Source: Polynucleobacter sp. (lineage in GTDB: Bacteria; Pseudomonadota; Gammaproteobacteria; Burkholderiales; Burkholderiaceae). From it: 64,000 bases of DNA. Location: assembly GCF_018500155.2 (NCBI RefSeq), contig NZ_JAHBAK020000039.1, forward strand, positions 1-64,000, given 5' to 3'. The translations under genes and the position numbers were made by a program. The notes under the pieces were generated by a model, which was given only the letters and a program-made list of their open reading frames with translations, was not told where the DNA came from and did not search any database. Of this stretch, positions 33,076 through 43,035 are shown piece by piece. Every line of letters begins with the position of its first letter. Position 1 is the first letter of the stretch.

Positions 33076-35034
33076 CTAAGGTAATTCAGATGGTGTAGCA
33101 GTTTTTGGCGAGATGATGCCCAATCGCTGTTTCAATGATTGCACCTGTCCGTTCATCACCGATGAATAGTAATTTGCATTTGACAATACATTTTTTACAT
33201 AAGTACGCGTTTCATTGAAAGGAATTGTTTCTGCAAATATTGCCCCCTCTGTAGGGCTTGTGAGCTTTTCGCGCCAAGCCTTTGAGCGAGATGGGCCTGC
33301 GTTATAAGCGGCCGATGCCAATACCCAAGAACCATCTAAATCTATTAAAACCATATTGAGATAGTTACTTCCTAGGGTCAAATTGGTATTGGTATCGCTA
33401 AGCTTATCGTTGGTGTAATTGGTCATTCCTATTTTCTTAGCTACATATTTAGCAGTATTGGGCATCACTTGCATCAAACCCGATGCGCCAACCGAAGAGG
33501 ATGCATTCATAATGAAGCGAGACTCTTGACGTATCAAGCCATATGCCCAGGCAAGATTCAGATCAATTTGCCTTGCAATGGGTGAGAGCTCCTCACGAAA
33601 TGGAGTGGGGTAGCGCAGATGAAAATCATGCTCTTGCTTGGTGCGATCAGCAGTATTGACCACCCGATCATACAAATTGATTCGCTTTGCGTATTCAGCG
33701 GCGGCTAACAACTGCCGATCGGTCATATTGCGCAACTCCCAATTCCACTCACGATTACCTTCAAAACGTAAGTTCATCGCATATAAGCGTTCTCCCCTTA
33801 TGAACCCTTTACGCGTTGCCATTGCATCAATCTCTTGCTCAGTCACCTTAGTACGAGCTGGCGCATGATTTGATTTTCCCAACTCTTCTCGAGCCAACTG
33901 ACCATAAAAGTTGTATTGGTCTGCAATCATTTCAAAACTATCTTTTGCTTTTGCCTCCTGACCCTCAGCCTTGAGAGCACGACCATACCAATAAGTCCAT
34001 GCGGGATCTTTTGCGCGCACAACGGGGTTCATGCCATCAATCGCATTTTTAACAAGAGTCCAATCTTTAGCCCGCAAGCCGGCGCGCACCTTCCACTCTT
34101 GCGATTCCACTGAGAGCAATTCGTTATAACCAAGTTCTTGCTGGAAACGATAGGCGTCATCGGCATTGGGATCTAATTTTTTAGCCAAAAATTGACCTAT
34201 GACACCCCAAGCAACCGCTTGATTTTCTTTGCTATAACGCGATGATGTTTGCAGAAAGTCTCGATATGCTTTTGATGGGTCTGTTTTGGCAACTTTGACT
34301 ATTTCCCCAATAGGATCATCGCCGCCTAAGCGCTTAGCCATAGTGTCAAAACCTCTTTCACTAGCAGCACGTCCGATTGCTTTTGCTTCACTTGGGGTCA
34401 TACCCCCAGCTGCCACCAATGCAGGCACTAATTCTTGGCATGCTTGACCAAAATAACTGGGGTCTAACAATATTGAACGCGCATCAACAGCTAGCTTTGT
34501 TGGGTTTTCACCTTGCGATAACTTTGATAGTAATGAATAGCATTTCACTTGCGTATCGTCATCCAAAACAAACTTGGCATATTCAGCATCAAAACGCGAC
34601 CAGTCTTTTCTTTTTCCCAATACAAGGAGCCAGTCATTGCGTAAACGATCGGCTAGGGCAGTACCTTGGTACTGATTTAAAAATGCGACTACTTGTGCAT
34701 CAGCACTGTAATCATTACGAGCACCACCAGCACTATCAAAGAGCTGAGGCTTAATCCGAAAGTACGCCACATAATCATCAAAGGGGTAGTTCACTAAATT
34801 CGATGCTAATTGCTGTGTGCGAAAAACATCATTCTTTTTAGCAGCCTCTCGTAAGTCGATAAACATCCGATCAGTGTCATTAATCTCTGGAGGAGCCACT
34901 TTGCTTTCATACGACTTTGGTAGATGTGGTTTCTTTGTTTTTTCTGCATAGGCCGATGACATGAGTAAGGCAAGACCCAACATCATGACTTTGGTCCATC
35001 GGAAAACTGCGCTATTTTTTAACTTCTTTCTCAC
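33076..35034 (-). CDS. Lytic murein transglycosylase (Slt70-like)
   Basis: YGLIRQESRFIMNASSSVGASGLMQVMPNTAKYVAKKIG, AYNAGPSRSKAWR; signal peptide. Confidence 0.92.
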   Translation of the reverse strand: MRKKLKNSAVFRWTKVMMLGLALLMSSAYAEKTKKPHLPKSYESKVAPPEINDTDRMFIDLREAAKKNDVFRTQQLASNLVNYPFDDYVAYFRIKPQLFDSAGGARNDYSADAQVVAFLNQYQGTALADRLRNDWLLVLGKRKDWSRFDAEYAKFVLDDDTQVKCYSLLSKLSQGENPTKLAVDARSILLDPSYFGQACQELVPALVAAGGMTPSEAKAIGRAASERGFDTMAKRLGGDDPIGEIVKVAKTDPSKAYRDFLQTSSRYSKENQAVAWGVIGQFLAKKLDPNADDAYRFQQELGYNELLSVESQEWKVRAGLRAKDWTLVKNAIDGMNPVVRAKDPAWTYWYGRALKAEGQEAKAKDSFEMIADQYNFYGQLAREELGKSNHAPARTKVTEQEIDAMATRKGFIRGERLYAMNLRFEGNREWNWELRNMTDRQLLAAAEYAKRINLYDRVVNTADRTKQEHDFHLRYPTPFREELSPIARQIDLNLAWAYGLIRQESRFIMNASSSVGASGLMQVMPNTAKYVAKKIGMTNYTNDKLSDTNTNLTLGSNYLNMVLIDLDGSWVLASAAYNAGPSRSKAWREKLTSPTEGAIFAETIPFNETRTYVKNVLSNANYYSSVMNGQVQSLKQRLGIISPKTATPSELP

Positions 35035-35120
35035 TATCTAACCCTGTATCAATCAGCCAAGCGCTCAAATTACGCTTGGTCACTAAGTTAATTACTATAT
35101 TTGTTAATTTTCACCTGATA

Positions 35121-35747
35121 ATGGTCGATATGCACGGGAATTCAGTAAAAACACTTCGCCAAGAATTATTAAAACAACGCAAAGATTTTGCGGTTGGGGC
35201 GAATTACTCGCAAGCATCTGCCGCTCTTATAGCCAGTCTGAATAATTTTTTGGTAAAGGAGGGTGCAGCTTTTAGGTCGATTGCGCTGTACTGGCCTATT
35301 CAAGACGAAATCGATTTACGCCCTGCTTTATCGATCTGGGCGAAAAGCGCTATTGGGCGACTGCTAGCACTTCCTGTAGCTCGCCCAGACAAACATCTTG
35401 ATTTCTATGAATGGCAAGAAGGTGATAGCTTGGTTCCAAGCGAATACGGGATACCGGAGCCAGATCCTAGCAATATAGCTAGGCCTGCAATACATCCTGA
35501 CTGCATCTTGATTCCTTGCGTGGGATGGTCGAGCTCGACTGCGAATGACAAAACGTATTATTGGCGCCTAGGCTACGGTGGCGGCTATTTTGACCGCACA
35601 CTTTCCACGCTCCGCCAAAAAAATCCCAATCTCATTTGCATTGGTATTGGCTTTGATTGGCAAAAACTAGATGACAGTCAATGGGCTGCGCAAACTCACG
35701 ACGAGCCCCTAGACTTCCTGATTACTGAATCAGGCTTACTACGTTAG
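35121..35747 (+). CDS. 5-formyltetrahydrofolate cyclo-ligase family protein
   Basis: ALYWPIQDEIDLRPAL, PCVGWS...YYWRLGYGGGYFDRTL; ATG at 35121 likely rather than 35076. Confidence 0.87.
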   Translation: MVDMHGNSVKTLRQELLKQRKDFAVGANYSQASAALIASLNNFLVKEGAAFRSIALYWPIQDEIDLRPALSIWAKSAIGRLLALPVARPDKHLDFYEWQEGDSLVPSEYGIPEPDPSNIARPAIHPDCILIPCVGWSSSTANDKTYYWRLGYGGGYFDRTLSTLRQKNPNLICIGIGFDWQKLDDSQWAAQTHDEPLDFLITESGLLR

Positions 35748-36566
35748 ATCCAAATTCTCGGCAATGGCAAGCACAGCATCGGCCTGATTCAGAGAATAAA
35801 AATGTAAACCCGGGGCTCCAGCGGTGAGAAGTTGATCACATAAATCCGTTACCACTTCTTCGCCAAATGCACGTATTGAGGCAATATCATCGCCATAAGA
35901 CTGCAGACGCAATCTTATCCAACGTGGAATCTCTGCGCCACATGCATCGGAGAAGCGCAACAATTGACTGCTATTGGTAATCGGCATGATGCCAGCAATG
36001 ATTGGCTGTGAAACACCCAAATCATAAGCCTCATCAACAAAACGAAAGTAGGCATCACTATTGTAAAAATACTGTGTAACAGCGGAGTTAGCACCAGCTT
36101 TCATCTTCTGCACAAAGAAATCAACATCGCTTGCAGGCGACTTTGCCTGCGGATGAGTTTCCGGATAAGCAGCAACATCAATATGAAACCAATCACCGGT
36201 CTCAGAGCGGATAAATTCCACTAATTCATTGGCGTGATGGAACTCACCATACTGACCCATTCCAGAAGGTAAATCACCACGTAAAGCCACAATACGCTTT
36301 ACGCCAAGCGTCTGATATTGCTTGAGCATTTCACGCACACTTTCACGCGAACTACCTACGCAAGATAAGTGGGGAGCAACAACAGCGCCAGCAGCATGAA
36401 TATCACTTACCACCTTAAGAGTGCCAGATTGGGTGGAACCGCCGGCACCAAAAGTCACGGAATAAAACGAAGGCTTGAGCGTTTCACTGAAACGCTCTCG
36501 CACAAGATGCAACTTATTCTCACCTTCCGGTGTTTTTGGAGGAAAGAACTCGACGCTTAATTCCAT
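35739..36566 (-). CDS. metF: Methylenetetrahydrofolate reductase
   Basis: MELSVEFFPPKTPEGE, FYSVTFGAGGST, VKRIVALRGDLPSG, GANSAVTQYFYNSDAYFRF. Confidence 0.95.
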   Translation of the reverse strand: MELSVEFFPPKTPEGENKLHLVRERFSETLKPSFYSVTFGAGGSTQSGTLKVVSDIHAAGAVVAPHLSCVGSSRESVREMLKQYQTLGVKRIVALRGDLPSGMGQYGEFHHANELVEFIRSETGDWFHIDVAAYPETHPQAKSPASDVDFFVQKMKAGANSAVTQYFYNSDAYFRFVDEAYDLGVSQPIIAGIMPITNSSQLLRFSDACGAEIPRWIRLRLQSYGDDIASIRAFGEEVVTDLCDQLLTAGAPGLHFYSLNQADAVLAIAENLDLT

Positions 36567-36596
36567 GATTTTGGGCCTGATAAAAGATAAATTGGA

Positions 36597-38042
36597 TTAA
36601 TAACGATAGTGGTCAGCCTTGTATGGGCCTTCCTTCGTTACGCCAATATATGCGGCTTGTTGATCAGTCAATTCAGTCAGTTGGGCATTGAGTTTCTTGA
36701 GCTGCAAGCGTGCAACCTTTTCATCCAAATGCTTTGGCAAGGTGTAAACACCGATTGGGTATTTATTAGTACCCACTGCATTCCACAACTCAATTTGCGC
36801 AATGACTTGATTGGCAAATGAAGAGCTCATTACATAAGAAGGGTGACCCGTGCCACAACCGAGGTTTACAAGGCGGCCCTTAGCCAAAATGATTAAACGC
36901 TTTTCAGGCTGACCATTGGTGGCTGGGAATATCACATGATCAACTTGAGGTTTGATCTCTTCCCATTTGTACTTTTCAATACCAGCTACATCGATTTCAT
37001 TATCAAAGTGACCAATATTACAAACGATTGCTTGATCTTTCATTTTCACCATATGGTCATGCGTGATCACATGGTAGTTACCAGTAGCTGAAACAAAGAT
37101 GTCTGCTTTATCTGCCGCGTAGTCCATCGTGACGACGCGATAGCCTTCCATGGCTGCTTGCAGGGCGCAGATTGGATCAATTTCAGTAACCCAAACTTGG
37201 GCTGACAGGGCACGTAGAGCCTGTGCAGAGCCTTTACCTACATCACCGTAACCGCAAACGACTGCAACCTTACCTGCCACCATCACATCCGTTGCGCGCT
37301 TGATAGCGTCAACCAATGATTCGCGGCAACCATAGAGGTTATCAAACTTGCTCTTAGTTACTGAGTCATTCACGTTAATCGCTGGGAACTTTAATTCACC
37401 TTTAGCAAACATTTGGTAGAGACGGTGTACGCCTGTAGTGGTCTCTTCAGTAACGCCCTTCACTTTTTCCAAGCGTGTGGAATACCAAGTTGGATCTTCT
37501 GCTAGTTTTTTCTTGATCGCTGCAAAAAGAATAGTTTCTTCTTCGCTAGTAGGGTGATTTAAACAAGCTTGATCTTTCTCAGCACGGGCGCCAAGATGCA
37601 ACAACAAAGTAGCATCGCCACCGTCATCCAAAATCATATTGGTATAACCGCCATCAGCCCATTCAAAAATGCGATGAGTGAAGTCCCAATACTGTTCCAG
37701 TGTTTCGCCTTTAATTGCGTATACAGGGGTGCCATTAGCGGCAATAGCTGCTGCAGCATGATCTTGGGTTGAGAAAATATTGCAAGACGCCCATTGCACT
37801 TCTGCACCAAGAGCCTCGAGGGTCTCGATTAATACTGCAGTCTGAATGGTCATATGCAATGAACCAGTAATCCGCGCGCCACGTAGGGGCTGTTGTGCTG
37901 CAAACTCATCGCGAATAGCGATTAAGCCCGGCATCTCAGTTTCAGCAATGGCGATCTCTTTGCGGCCAAAGTCAGCCAATGAAATATCAGCAATTGCGCA
38001 ACGAGTTGCTACAAAGTTTTTTAAGTCAGTAACGGTATTCAT
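36597..38042 (-). CDS. ahcY: Adenosylhomocysteinase
   Basis: [38 protein letters not shown]-terminal [10 protein letters not shown]; start at 38042 with GGAG just upstream, not the longer ORF start at 38102. Confidence 0.96.
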   Translation of the reverse strand: MNTVTDLKNFVATRCAIADISLADFGRKEIAIAETEMPGLIAIRDEFAAQQPLRGARITGSLHMTIQTAVLIETLEALGAEVQWASCNIFSTQDHAAAAIAANGTPVYAIKGETLEQYWDFTHRIFEWADGGYTNMILDDGGDATLLLHLGARAEKDQACLNHPTSEEETILFAAIKKKLAEDPTWYSTRLEKVKGVTEETTTGVHRLYQMFAKGELKFPAINVNDSVTKSKFDNLYGCRESLVDAIKRATDVMVAGKVAVVCGYGDVGKGSAQALRALSAQVWVTEIDPICALQAAMEGYRVVTMDYAADKADIFVSATGNYHVITHDHMVKMKDQAIVCNIGHFDNEIDVAGIEKYKWEEIKPQVDHVIFPATNGQPEKRLIILAKGRLVNLGCGTGHPSYVMSSSFANQVIAQIELWNAVGTNKYPIGVYTLPKHLDEKVARLQLKKLNAQLTELTDQQAAYIGVTKEGPYKADHYRY

Positions 38043-38047
38043 GAATG

Positions 38048-38076
38048 CTCCAGCTAAATACGATCCAATGCTGGAG
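38048..38076 (-). promoter_or_regulatory. Putative Shine-Dalgarno-sequestering hairpin of the SAH riboswitch expression platform
   Basis: CUCCAGC (38076-38070) perfectly complementary to GCUGGAG (38054-38048), which contains the ahcY SD GGAG. Confidence 0.65.
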
Positions 38077-38110
38077 TACAAACTCGCTAGCCGTTGAATC
38101 ATGGGTTAGC

Positions 38111-38208
38111 GAGCGCAGTTGCAATTAGCAATTTCCATTTCGAAAATCACTCCCTTCAAGCCTGGGGAAATATTGAAGATTAACATTCCTTGCAACGCTC
38201 CTTGAAGG
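38111..38208 (-). promoter_or_regulatory. SAH (S-adenosylhomocysteine) riboswitch aptamer
   Basis: Minus-strand RNA CCUUCAAG-GAGCGUUGCA...CAGG-CUUGAAGG...GCAACUGCGCUC: P1 8-bp stem (38208-38201/38160-38153) and pseudoknot GAGCG+UUGC with GCAA+CGCUC (38111-38122); directly upstream of ahcY-metF. Confidence 0.92.
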
Positions 38209-38210
38209 TA

Positions 38211-38236
38211 TGGCGTAATTGTAAACAATTACGCCA
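38211..38236. repeat. Perfect 11-bp inverted repeat with 4-nt loop
   Basis: TGGCGTAATTG TAAA CAATTACGCCA between metK and the SAH aptamer. Confidence 0.9.
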
Positions 38237-38263
38237 TATTTCGCCTTTTAACTACAAAACCAC

Positions 38264-38280
38264 TTCTAAGGGCCTTAGAA
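38264..38280 (-). terminator. Short hairpin downstream of metK, possible weak terminator
   Basis: TTCTAAG GCC CTTAGAA followed by GTGGTTTTG on the minus strand; T-tract imperfect. Confidence 0.35.
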
Positions 38281-38293
38281 CACCCTTAAATGC

Positions 38294-39460
38294 TTAAAGA
38301 CCTGCTGCTGCACGTAATGCAGCCGCTTTATCAGTCTGCTCCCAGGTAAATTCTGGCTCTTCACGTCCAAAGTGGCCGTAAGCTGCAGTTTTCCGATAAA
38401 TCGGACGCAATAAATTCAGCATCTTCACAATACCTTTTGGACGCAAATCAAAGTGCTCAGACACCAATTGCGCAATCTTTTCATCAGAGATCTTGCCAGT
38501 ACCAAAAGTACTCACCATCACTGATGTAGGTTTTGCAACACCAATTGCATAAGAAATCTGAATCAAGCATTTGCTTGCTAAACCTGCAGCTACTACGTTC
38601 TTAGCTACATAACGTCCTGCATAGGCAGCAGAGCGGTCCACTTTTGAAGGATCTTTGCCTGAGAATGCACCGCCACCATGAGGAGCTGCGCCGCCATAGG
38701 TATCCACAATAATTTTGCGACCAGTCAAGCCACAATCACCTTGTGGACCGCCAATCACAAAACGACCTGTTGGATTTACCAAGAAGTTAATTGCGCCCTT
38801 AATCAAATGTTTAGGTAATACAGGTTTGATGATTTCTTCAACTACCGCTTCACGCAATTTTTCCAAGGAGATATCTTCATCATGTTGGGTAGACAAAACA
38901 ACGGTATCTATTGAGTCAGGCTTGCCATCTACATAACGCAGAGTAACTTGTGACTTCGCATCTGGGCGCAACCAAGTTAGACGTCCATCACGACGCAGCT
39001 GTGATTGACGCTCAACCAAACGGTGTGACAAATGGATCGGTAGTGGCATGAGTTCCGCCGTTTCATCACAAGCGTAACCAAACATTAAACCTTGGTCACC
39101 AGCACCTTGGTCTAGGCCATCGTCATGAGCCTTATCAACACCTTGGGCAATGTCTGGACTTTGCTTGTCATAAGCCACCAGGACTGCACAACCTTTGTAG
39201 TCGATGCCATAAGCAGTATTGTCGTAACCAATTTCACGCAAAGTATTGCGTGCCACTTGTATGTAATCTACGTTTGCATTGGTAGTAATTTCTCCTGCGA
39301 GCACTACCAGACCGGTATTACATAAGGTTTCTGCAGCAACGCGTGCAGTAGGATCTTGGGCCAAGATGGCATCCAAAATTGAATCTGAGATTTGGTCCGC
39401 TACTTTATCGGGGTGACCTTCAGAGACTGACTCTGAGGTAAAGAAGTAATCATTTGCCAT
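38294..39460 (-). CDS. metK: S-adenosylmethionine synthetase
   Basis: [54 protein letters not shown]. Confidence 0.97.
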   Translation of the reverse strand: MANDYFFTSESVSEGHPDKVADQISDSILDAILAQDPTARVAAETLCNTGLVVLAGEITTNANVDYIQVARNTLREIGYDNTAYGIDYKGCAVLVAYDKQSPDIAQGVDKAHDDGLDQGAGDQGLMFGYACDETAELMPLPIHLSHRLVERQSQLRRDGRLTWLRPDAKSQVTLRYVDGKPDSIDTVVLSTQHDEDISLEKLREAVVEEIIKPVLPKHLIKGAINFLVNPTGRFVIGGPQGDCGLTGRKIIVDTYGGAAPHGGGAFSGKDPSKVDRSAAYAGRYVAKNVVAAGLASKCLIQISYAIGVAKPTSVMVSTFGTGKISDEKIAQLVSEHFDLRPKGIVKMLNLLRPIYRKTAAYGHFGREEPEFTWEQTDKAAALRAAAGL

Positions 39461-39580
39461 TGCATATTCCTTTAAAAATTAACACGATCTATAGGACAAC
39501 TCGACGTGCCTGGAACTACAACGGCGACGCTTTAGCAGAATTTTTGAATCGCCCTGCAAGTTGTCTTAACTCAGCGATAC
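39461..39580 (-). promoter_or_regulatory. Long structured 5' leader of metK (candidate cis-regulatory RNA)
   Basis: Outer stem GACAACU/AGUUGUC (39565-39559/39501-39495) enclosing GGCGA/UCGCC (39553-39549/39527-39523); possible promoter TTGGTG-N18-TAAAAT at 39614-39585. Confidence 0.4.
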
Positions 39581-39662
39581 ATCGATTTTATCTGAAAAAA
39601 GCCAAATTCACCAAGACACCCATAAATTTGGTCAATACAGCGGCATTGAATATCATTGGGGG

Positions 39663-40526
39663 GTGCGAAAAACCCTACTCAAAATTAGCCTTAATAGCAT
39701 TGCAGCAATGCCTCTCTCGGTAGTGCAGGCGTTTGGTGCATTGTTGGGTCTTCTCGCCTATGTGGGCTCTAGCCACTATCGATCTCTCTTTAGACCTCAG
39801 TATGAGTCTGTCACAAAAATTCATCATCTACCTTTTCAACTATGGAAAGCAGTAAGAGCATCGGGCATGCTGTTTTCCGACAGCCTATGGATTTGGAGAA
39901 ACCCAAACAAGGCTTTGCAATTAGTTGAAATACAAAATTGGGACGTCGTTGAATCTGCCATTAAGGAGGGGCATGGGTTAGTCATGCTAACCCCACATCT
40001 TGGTGGCTTTGAAATTATTCCAAGGGTCCTAGCGCAACATTTTCCAGCTACTATTTTGTATCGGCCCTCTCGCCAACAATGGCTTAATGAAGTCGTTGAA
40101 GAAGGGCGCGCTTATCCCAATATGCATTTTGTTCCCACCAACCTCAATGGCGTACGTCAAATGACAAGAGCGTTGACACGCGGTGAAGCCATCGGGATTC
40201 TTCCAGACCAAGTTCCCAGCGGAGGAGAAGGAGTATGGGTGCCTTTCTTTGGTAGACCTGCCTACACCACGCCTCTTCCCGCAAGGCTTGCCAATCGCAA
40301 CAATACGCCAGTAGTCATGTTCACAGCCAAGCGCAAGTCACTGGGTGAGGGCTGGTTGATGCAAGCAAATAGACTGGCGCCATTTCCTGAAGATGCTACT
40401 TTGGCAGCCGCACAATTAAATACTGCGATTGAAAATGCAGTCCTCGTTGCACCAGAACAATTCATTTGGTCATACAACCGCTACAAGCATCCAGCTGGAG
40501 CAGAATTGCCGCCTAACGCTCAGTAA
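39663..40526 (+). CDS. LpxL/HtrB-like lipid A biosynthesis acyltransferase
   Basis: GLVMLTPHLGGFEIIPRVLAQHFPATILYRPSR (HX4E), GVWVPFFGRPAYTTPLPARLA. Confidence 0.88.
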   Translation: MRKTLLKISLNSIAAMPLSVVQAFGALLGLLAYVGSSHYRSLFRPQYESVTKIHHLPFQLWKAVRASGMLFSDSLWIWRNPNKALQLVEIQNWDVVESAIKEGHGLVMLTPHLGGFEIIPRVLAQHFPATILYRPSRQQWLNEVVEEGRAYPNMHFVPTNLNGVRQMTRALTRGEAIGILPDQVPSGGEGVWVPFFGRPAYTTPLPARLANRNNTPVVMFTAKRKSLGEGWLMQANRLAPFPEDATLAAAQLNTAIENAVLVAPEQFIWSYNRYKHPAGAELPPNAQ

Positions 40527-40542
40527 CTATCACTTTATTCAA

Positions 40543-41442
40543 ATGGCCTGGTTATCCAATCTTTTCAATTTTTTAGGGCTCAGCTTATTGCGCCTTTTTG
40601 CTTTTCTTCCCTACACCATCACCGTTTATGTTGGCTATAGCTTGGGATGGTTAGCAGCACATATTCCCAACAGTCGCGCGCGAGTAGTAAAAACCAACCT
40701 CCGTTTATGTTTTCCACATCTGAAAGAGCCAGAAATTGATGCGCTCGCGTTAGAACATTGGAAGTTATTTGGCAGAAGTGTGATCGAGCGAAGCAGAGTG
40801 TGGCTTGGAACAAGCGATCAAATCCTTTCATTTGTTGAGCTTGACTCTCGCGTGCCATTGGGAGATCGCAAACCAAGAATCTTGGTGAATCCACATTTTG
40901 TAGGGCTCGAGGGTGGCTTCATGGCACTCTCTGCGCTGGCCAAGAAAAATGGTTGGCCACGTGGCGCCGGTCTTTATCAAAAAATGAAAAATCCTTTTTT
41001 TAATCAAAAGATGGTTGAATGGCGTGATCGATTTGGGGCAAAGTCAATCGAAAGACAAAGTAGGTTGCGTGATCTCATACGAGAAACACGCGATGGTAAT
41101 TTTGTCGTGATTGCGCCTGATATTGACTTAGGTCCACGAGATTCTATTTTTGTGCCGTTTTTTAATATTCCTACCAGCACCGTCACTTCAGTTTCCCGTT
41201 TGGCGAAATTAAGTGGGGCAGAAGTTTGTCTCATGACAACTTTGTTAAATCAAGATAAAACGGGCTACATCTGTACGATTGATGAGCCACTAGACAATTT
41301 TCCTAGTGAAGACCCAGAGGCAGATACCGCTCGCCTAAATCAATGTATCGAGAAACTTGTTCGACAAAGACCAGCAGAGTACTATTGGGTACATAAACGC
41401 TTCAAGCATCGCCCTCCTGGCGAGCCCAGCTTTTACCAATAA
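40543..41442 (+). CDS. LpxL/HtrB-like lysophospholipid/lipid A acyltransferase
   Basis: RILVNPHFVGLEGGFMALSALAKKNGWPRG, RPAEYYWVHKRFKHRPPGE; start at MAWLSNLF (40543). Confidence 0.88.
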   Translation: MAWLSNLFNFLGLSLLRLFAFLPYTITVYVGYSLGWLAAHIPNSRARVVKTNLRLCFPHLKEPEIDALALEHWKLFGRSVIERSRVWLGTSDQILSFVELDSRVPLGDRKPRILVNPHFVGLEGGFMALSALAKKNGWPRGAGLYQKMKNPFFNQKMVEWRDRFGAKSIERQSRLRDLIRETRDGNFVVIAPDIDLGPRDSIFVPFFNIPTSTVTSVSRLAKLSGAEVCLMTTLLNQDKTGYICTIDEPLDNFPSEDPEADTARLNQCIEKLVRQRPAEYYWVHKRFKHRPPGEPSFYQ

Positions 41443-41451
41443 AGAGATACT

Positions 41452-42354
41452 GTGAGCACCCAAACAATGCATGCCAAACGCAAAATCCGCTTCACCAAAA
41501 TGCACGGTGCTGGTAATGACTTCATTGTGCTCAATGGCATTCATCAAGATTTAAGCGGGATCTCACAACAACAATGGCAGTCTTTGGCCCACCGTCAATT
41601 TGGCATTGGCGCTGATCAAATTTTATTGGTGGAAAAAACCGACCGACCTGATGCGGACTTTAAATATCGCATCTTTAATGCTGATGGCGGCGAAGTGGAG
41701 CAGTGCGGAAACGGATCGCGCTGTTTTGTACGCTTTGTTCTGGATCAGGGTCTGTCTCAAAAAAATCCTTTGCGCGTTGAAGTTGCACACACTGTTCTTA
41801 CCCTCAAAGCACATGATGACGGTCAAGTTGAAGTGGATATGGGCGCCCCCATTTTTGAGCCAAACAATATTCCATTTATTCCAAATGGCTTAGCCAGCAT
41901 GCAAGAGTTTCATGAAACTCTATATGCTTTACCACTAGAGCATCCAGCAATGCATGGGAGCTTTGTAGGCGTTGTTTCTATGGGCAACCCCCATGCCGTT
42001 CAAGTAGTTGGTGATATTGAAAGCGCCCCCGTTCTTTTGGAGGGAGCTGAAATTGAGCGACACCCAGCATTTCCAAAAAGGGTGAATGCCGGCTACATGC
42101 AAATCATCAACCGCAATGAAATTAAGCTTCGTGTCTATGAACGCGGCGCTGGCGAAACGCTTGCATGCGGTACTGGAGCATGTGCAGCAGTCGTTTCAGG
42201 TATTCGCAGAGGGCTACTGGATTCGCCGGTGAAGGTACATACGCGCGGTGGCGATCTTCAAATTTCTTGGAATGGCATCGTGAATGATGTTGTACAAAAC
42301 GTCATCATGATTGGTCCTGCTGTCACCGTTTTTGAAGGCGAAACAGAAATCTAA
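41452..42354 (+). CDS. dapF: Diaminopimelate epimerase
   Basis: [53 protein letters not shown]. Confidence 0.96.
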   Translation: MSTQTMHAKRKIRFTKMHGAGNDFIVLNGIHQDLSGISQQQWQSLAHRQFGIGADQILLVEKTDRPDADFKYRIFNADGGEVEQCGNGSRCFVRFVLDQGLSQKNPLRVEVAHTVLTLKAHDDGQVEVDMGAPIFEPNNIPFIPNGLASMQEFHETLYALPLEHPAMHGSFVGVVSMGNPHAVQVVGDIESAPVLLEGAEIERHPAFPKRVNAGYMQIINRNEIKLRVYERGAGETLACGTGACAAVVSGIRRGLLDSPVKVHTRGGDLQISWNGIVNDVVQNVIMIGPAVTVFEGETEI

Positions 42355-42358
42355 AACG

Positions 42359-43027
42359 TTAGATGCCGTACTTATCGCGATAGGCTTTAACTGCAGGCAA
42401 ATAATGATTTAGCTGACTATCGCTTGATGCCGTCAAGAAAGACATCAAGCCGGTTAAATTTGCAATTGAAATCACTGGCAAGCCGAATTCCTGCTCAACT
42501 GCTTGCACCGCTGATTTATCGCCAATCTCGGTTGCCGTTCCCGATCTTTCCATGCGATCGAGAGCAATAAGAACTGCGGCTGGCTCTGCTCCAGCTTTTT
42601 TAATAAGATCGACAGACTCTCTCACGGAGGTGCCTGCTGAGATGACGTCGTCAATAATGACCACTCTTCCCTTGACTGGCGCTCCCACCAATACCCCACC
42701 TTCACCGTGATCTTTTGCTTCTTTGCGGTTGTAGGCATAAGGCACATTTACACCATTGTCTGCCAAAGCAATTGCTGTAGCCGCAGCAAGCGTAATGCCC
42801 TTATAAGCAGGTCCATACAGCATGTCAAATGGCAACTTTGAATCTTGCAAGGCTTTTGCGTAATAACGACCTAATGCGCCCAAACGCGCGCCATCATCAA
42901 AACCACCGGCATTAAAGAAATATGGTGAGAGTCTGCCCGCTTTAGTTTTAAACTCCCCAAAGGACAAAACCTTTGCCTCTAAGGCAAAACGAATAAAGTT
43001 ATCTTGATTTGAATTATTTGAGCTCAT
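42359..43027 (-). CDS. pyrE: Orotate phosphoribosyltransferase
   Basis: [49 protein letters not shown]. Confidence 0.95.
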   Translation of the reverse strand: MSSNNSNQDNFIRFALEAKVLSFGEFKTKAGRLSPYFFNAGGFDDGARLGALGRYYAKALQDSKLPFDMLYGPAYKGITLAAATAIALADNGVNVPYAYNRKEAKDHGEGGVLVGAPVKGRVVIIDDVISAGTSVRESVDLIKKAGAEPAAVLIALDRMERSGTATEIGDKSAVQAVEQEFGLPVISIANLTGLMSFLTASSDSQLNHYLPAVKAYRDKYGI

Positions 43028-43035
43028 AGGCCTAC

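Noticed and set aside
38043-38102. Extended ahcY N-terminus from the ORF track
   Set aside because: The homology-supported start with GGAG is 38042; the extension is riboswitch expression platform.
39454-39723. 89-aa plus-strand ORF over the metK leader
   Set aside because: No domain, overlaps the metK 5' leader and the acyltransferase start; likely spurious.
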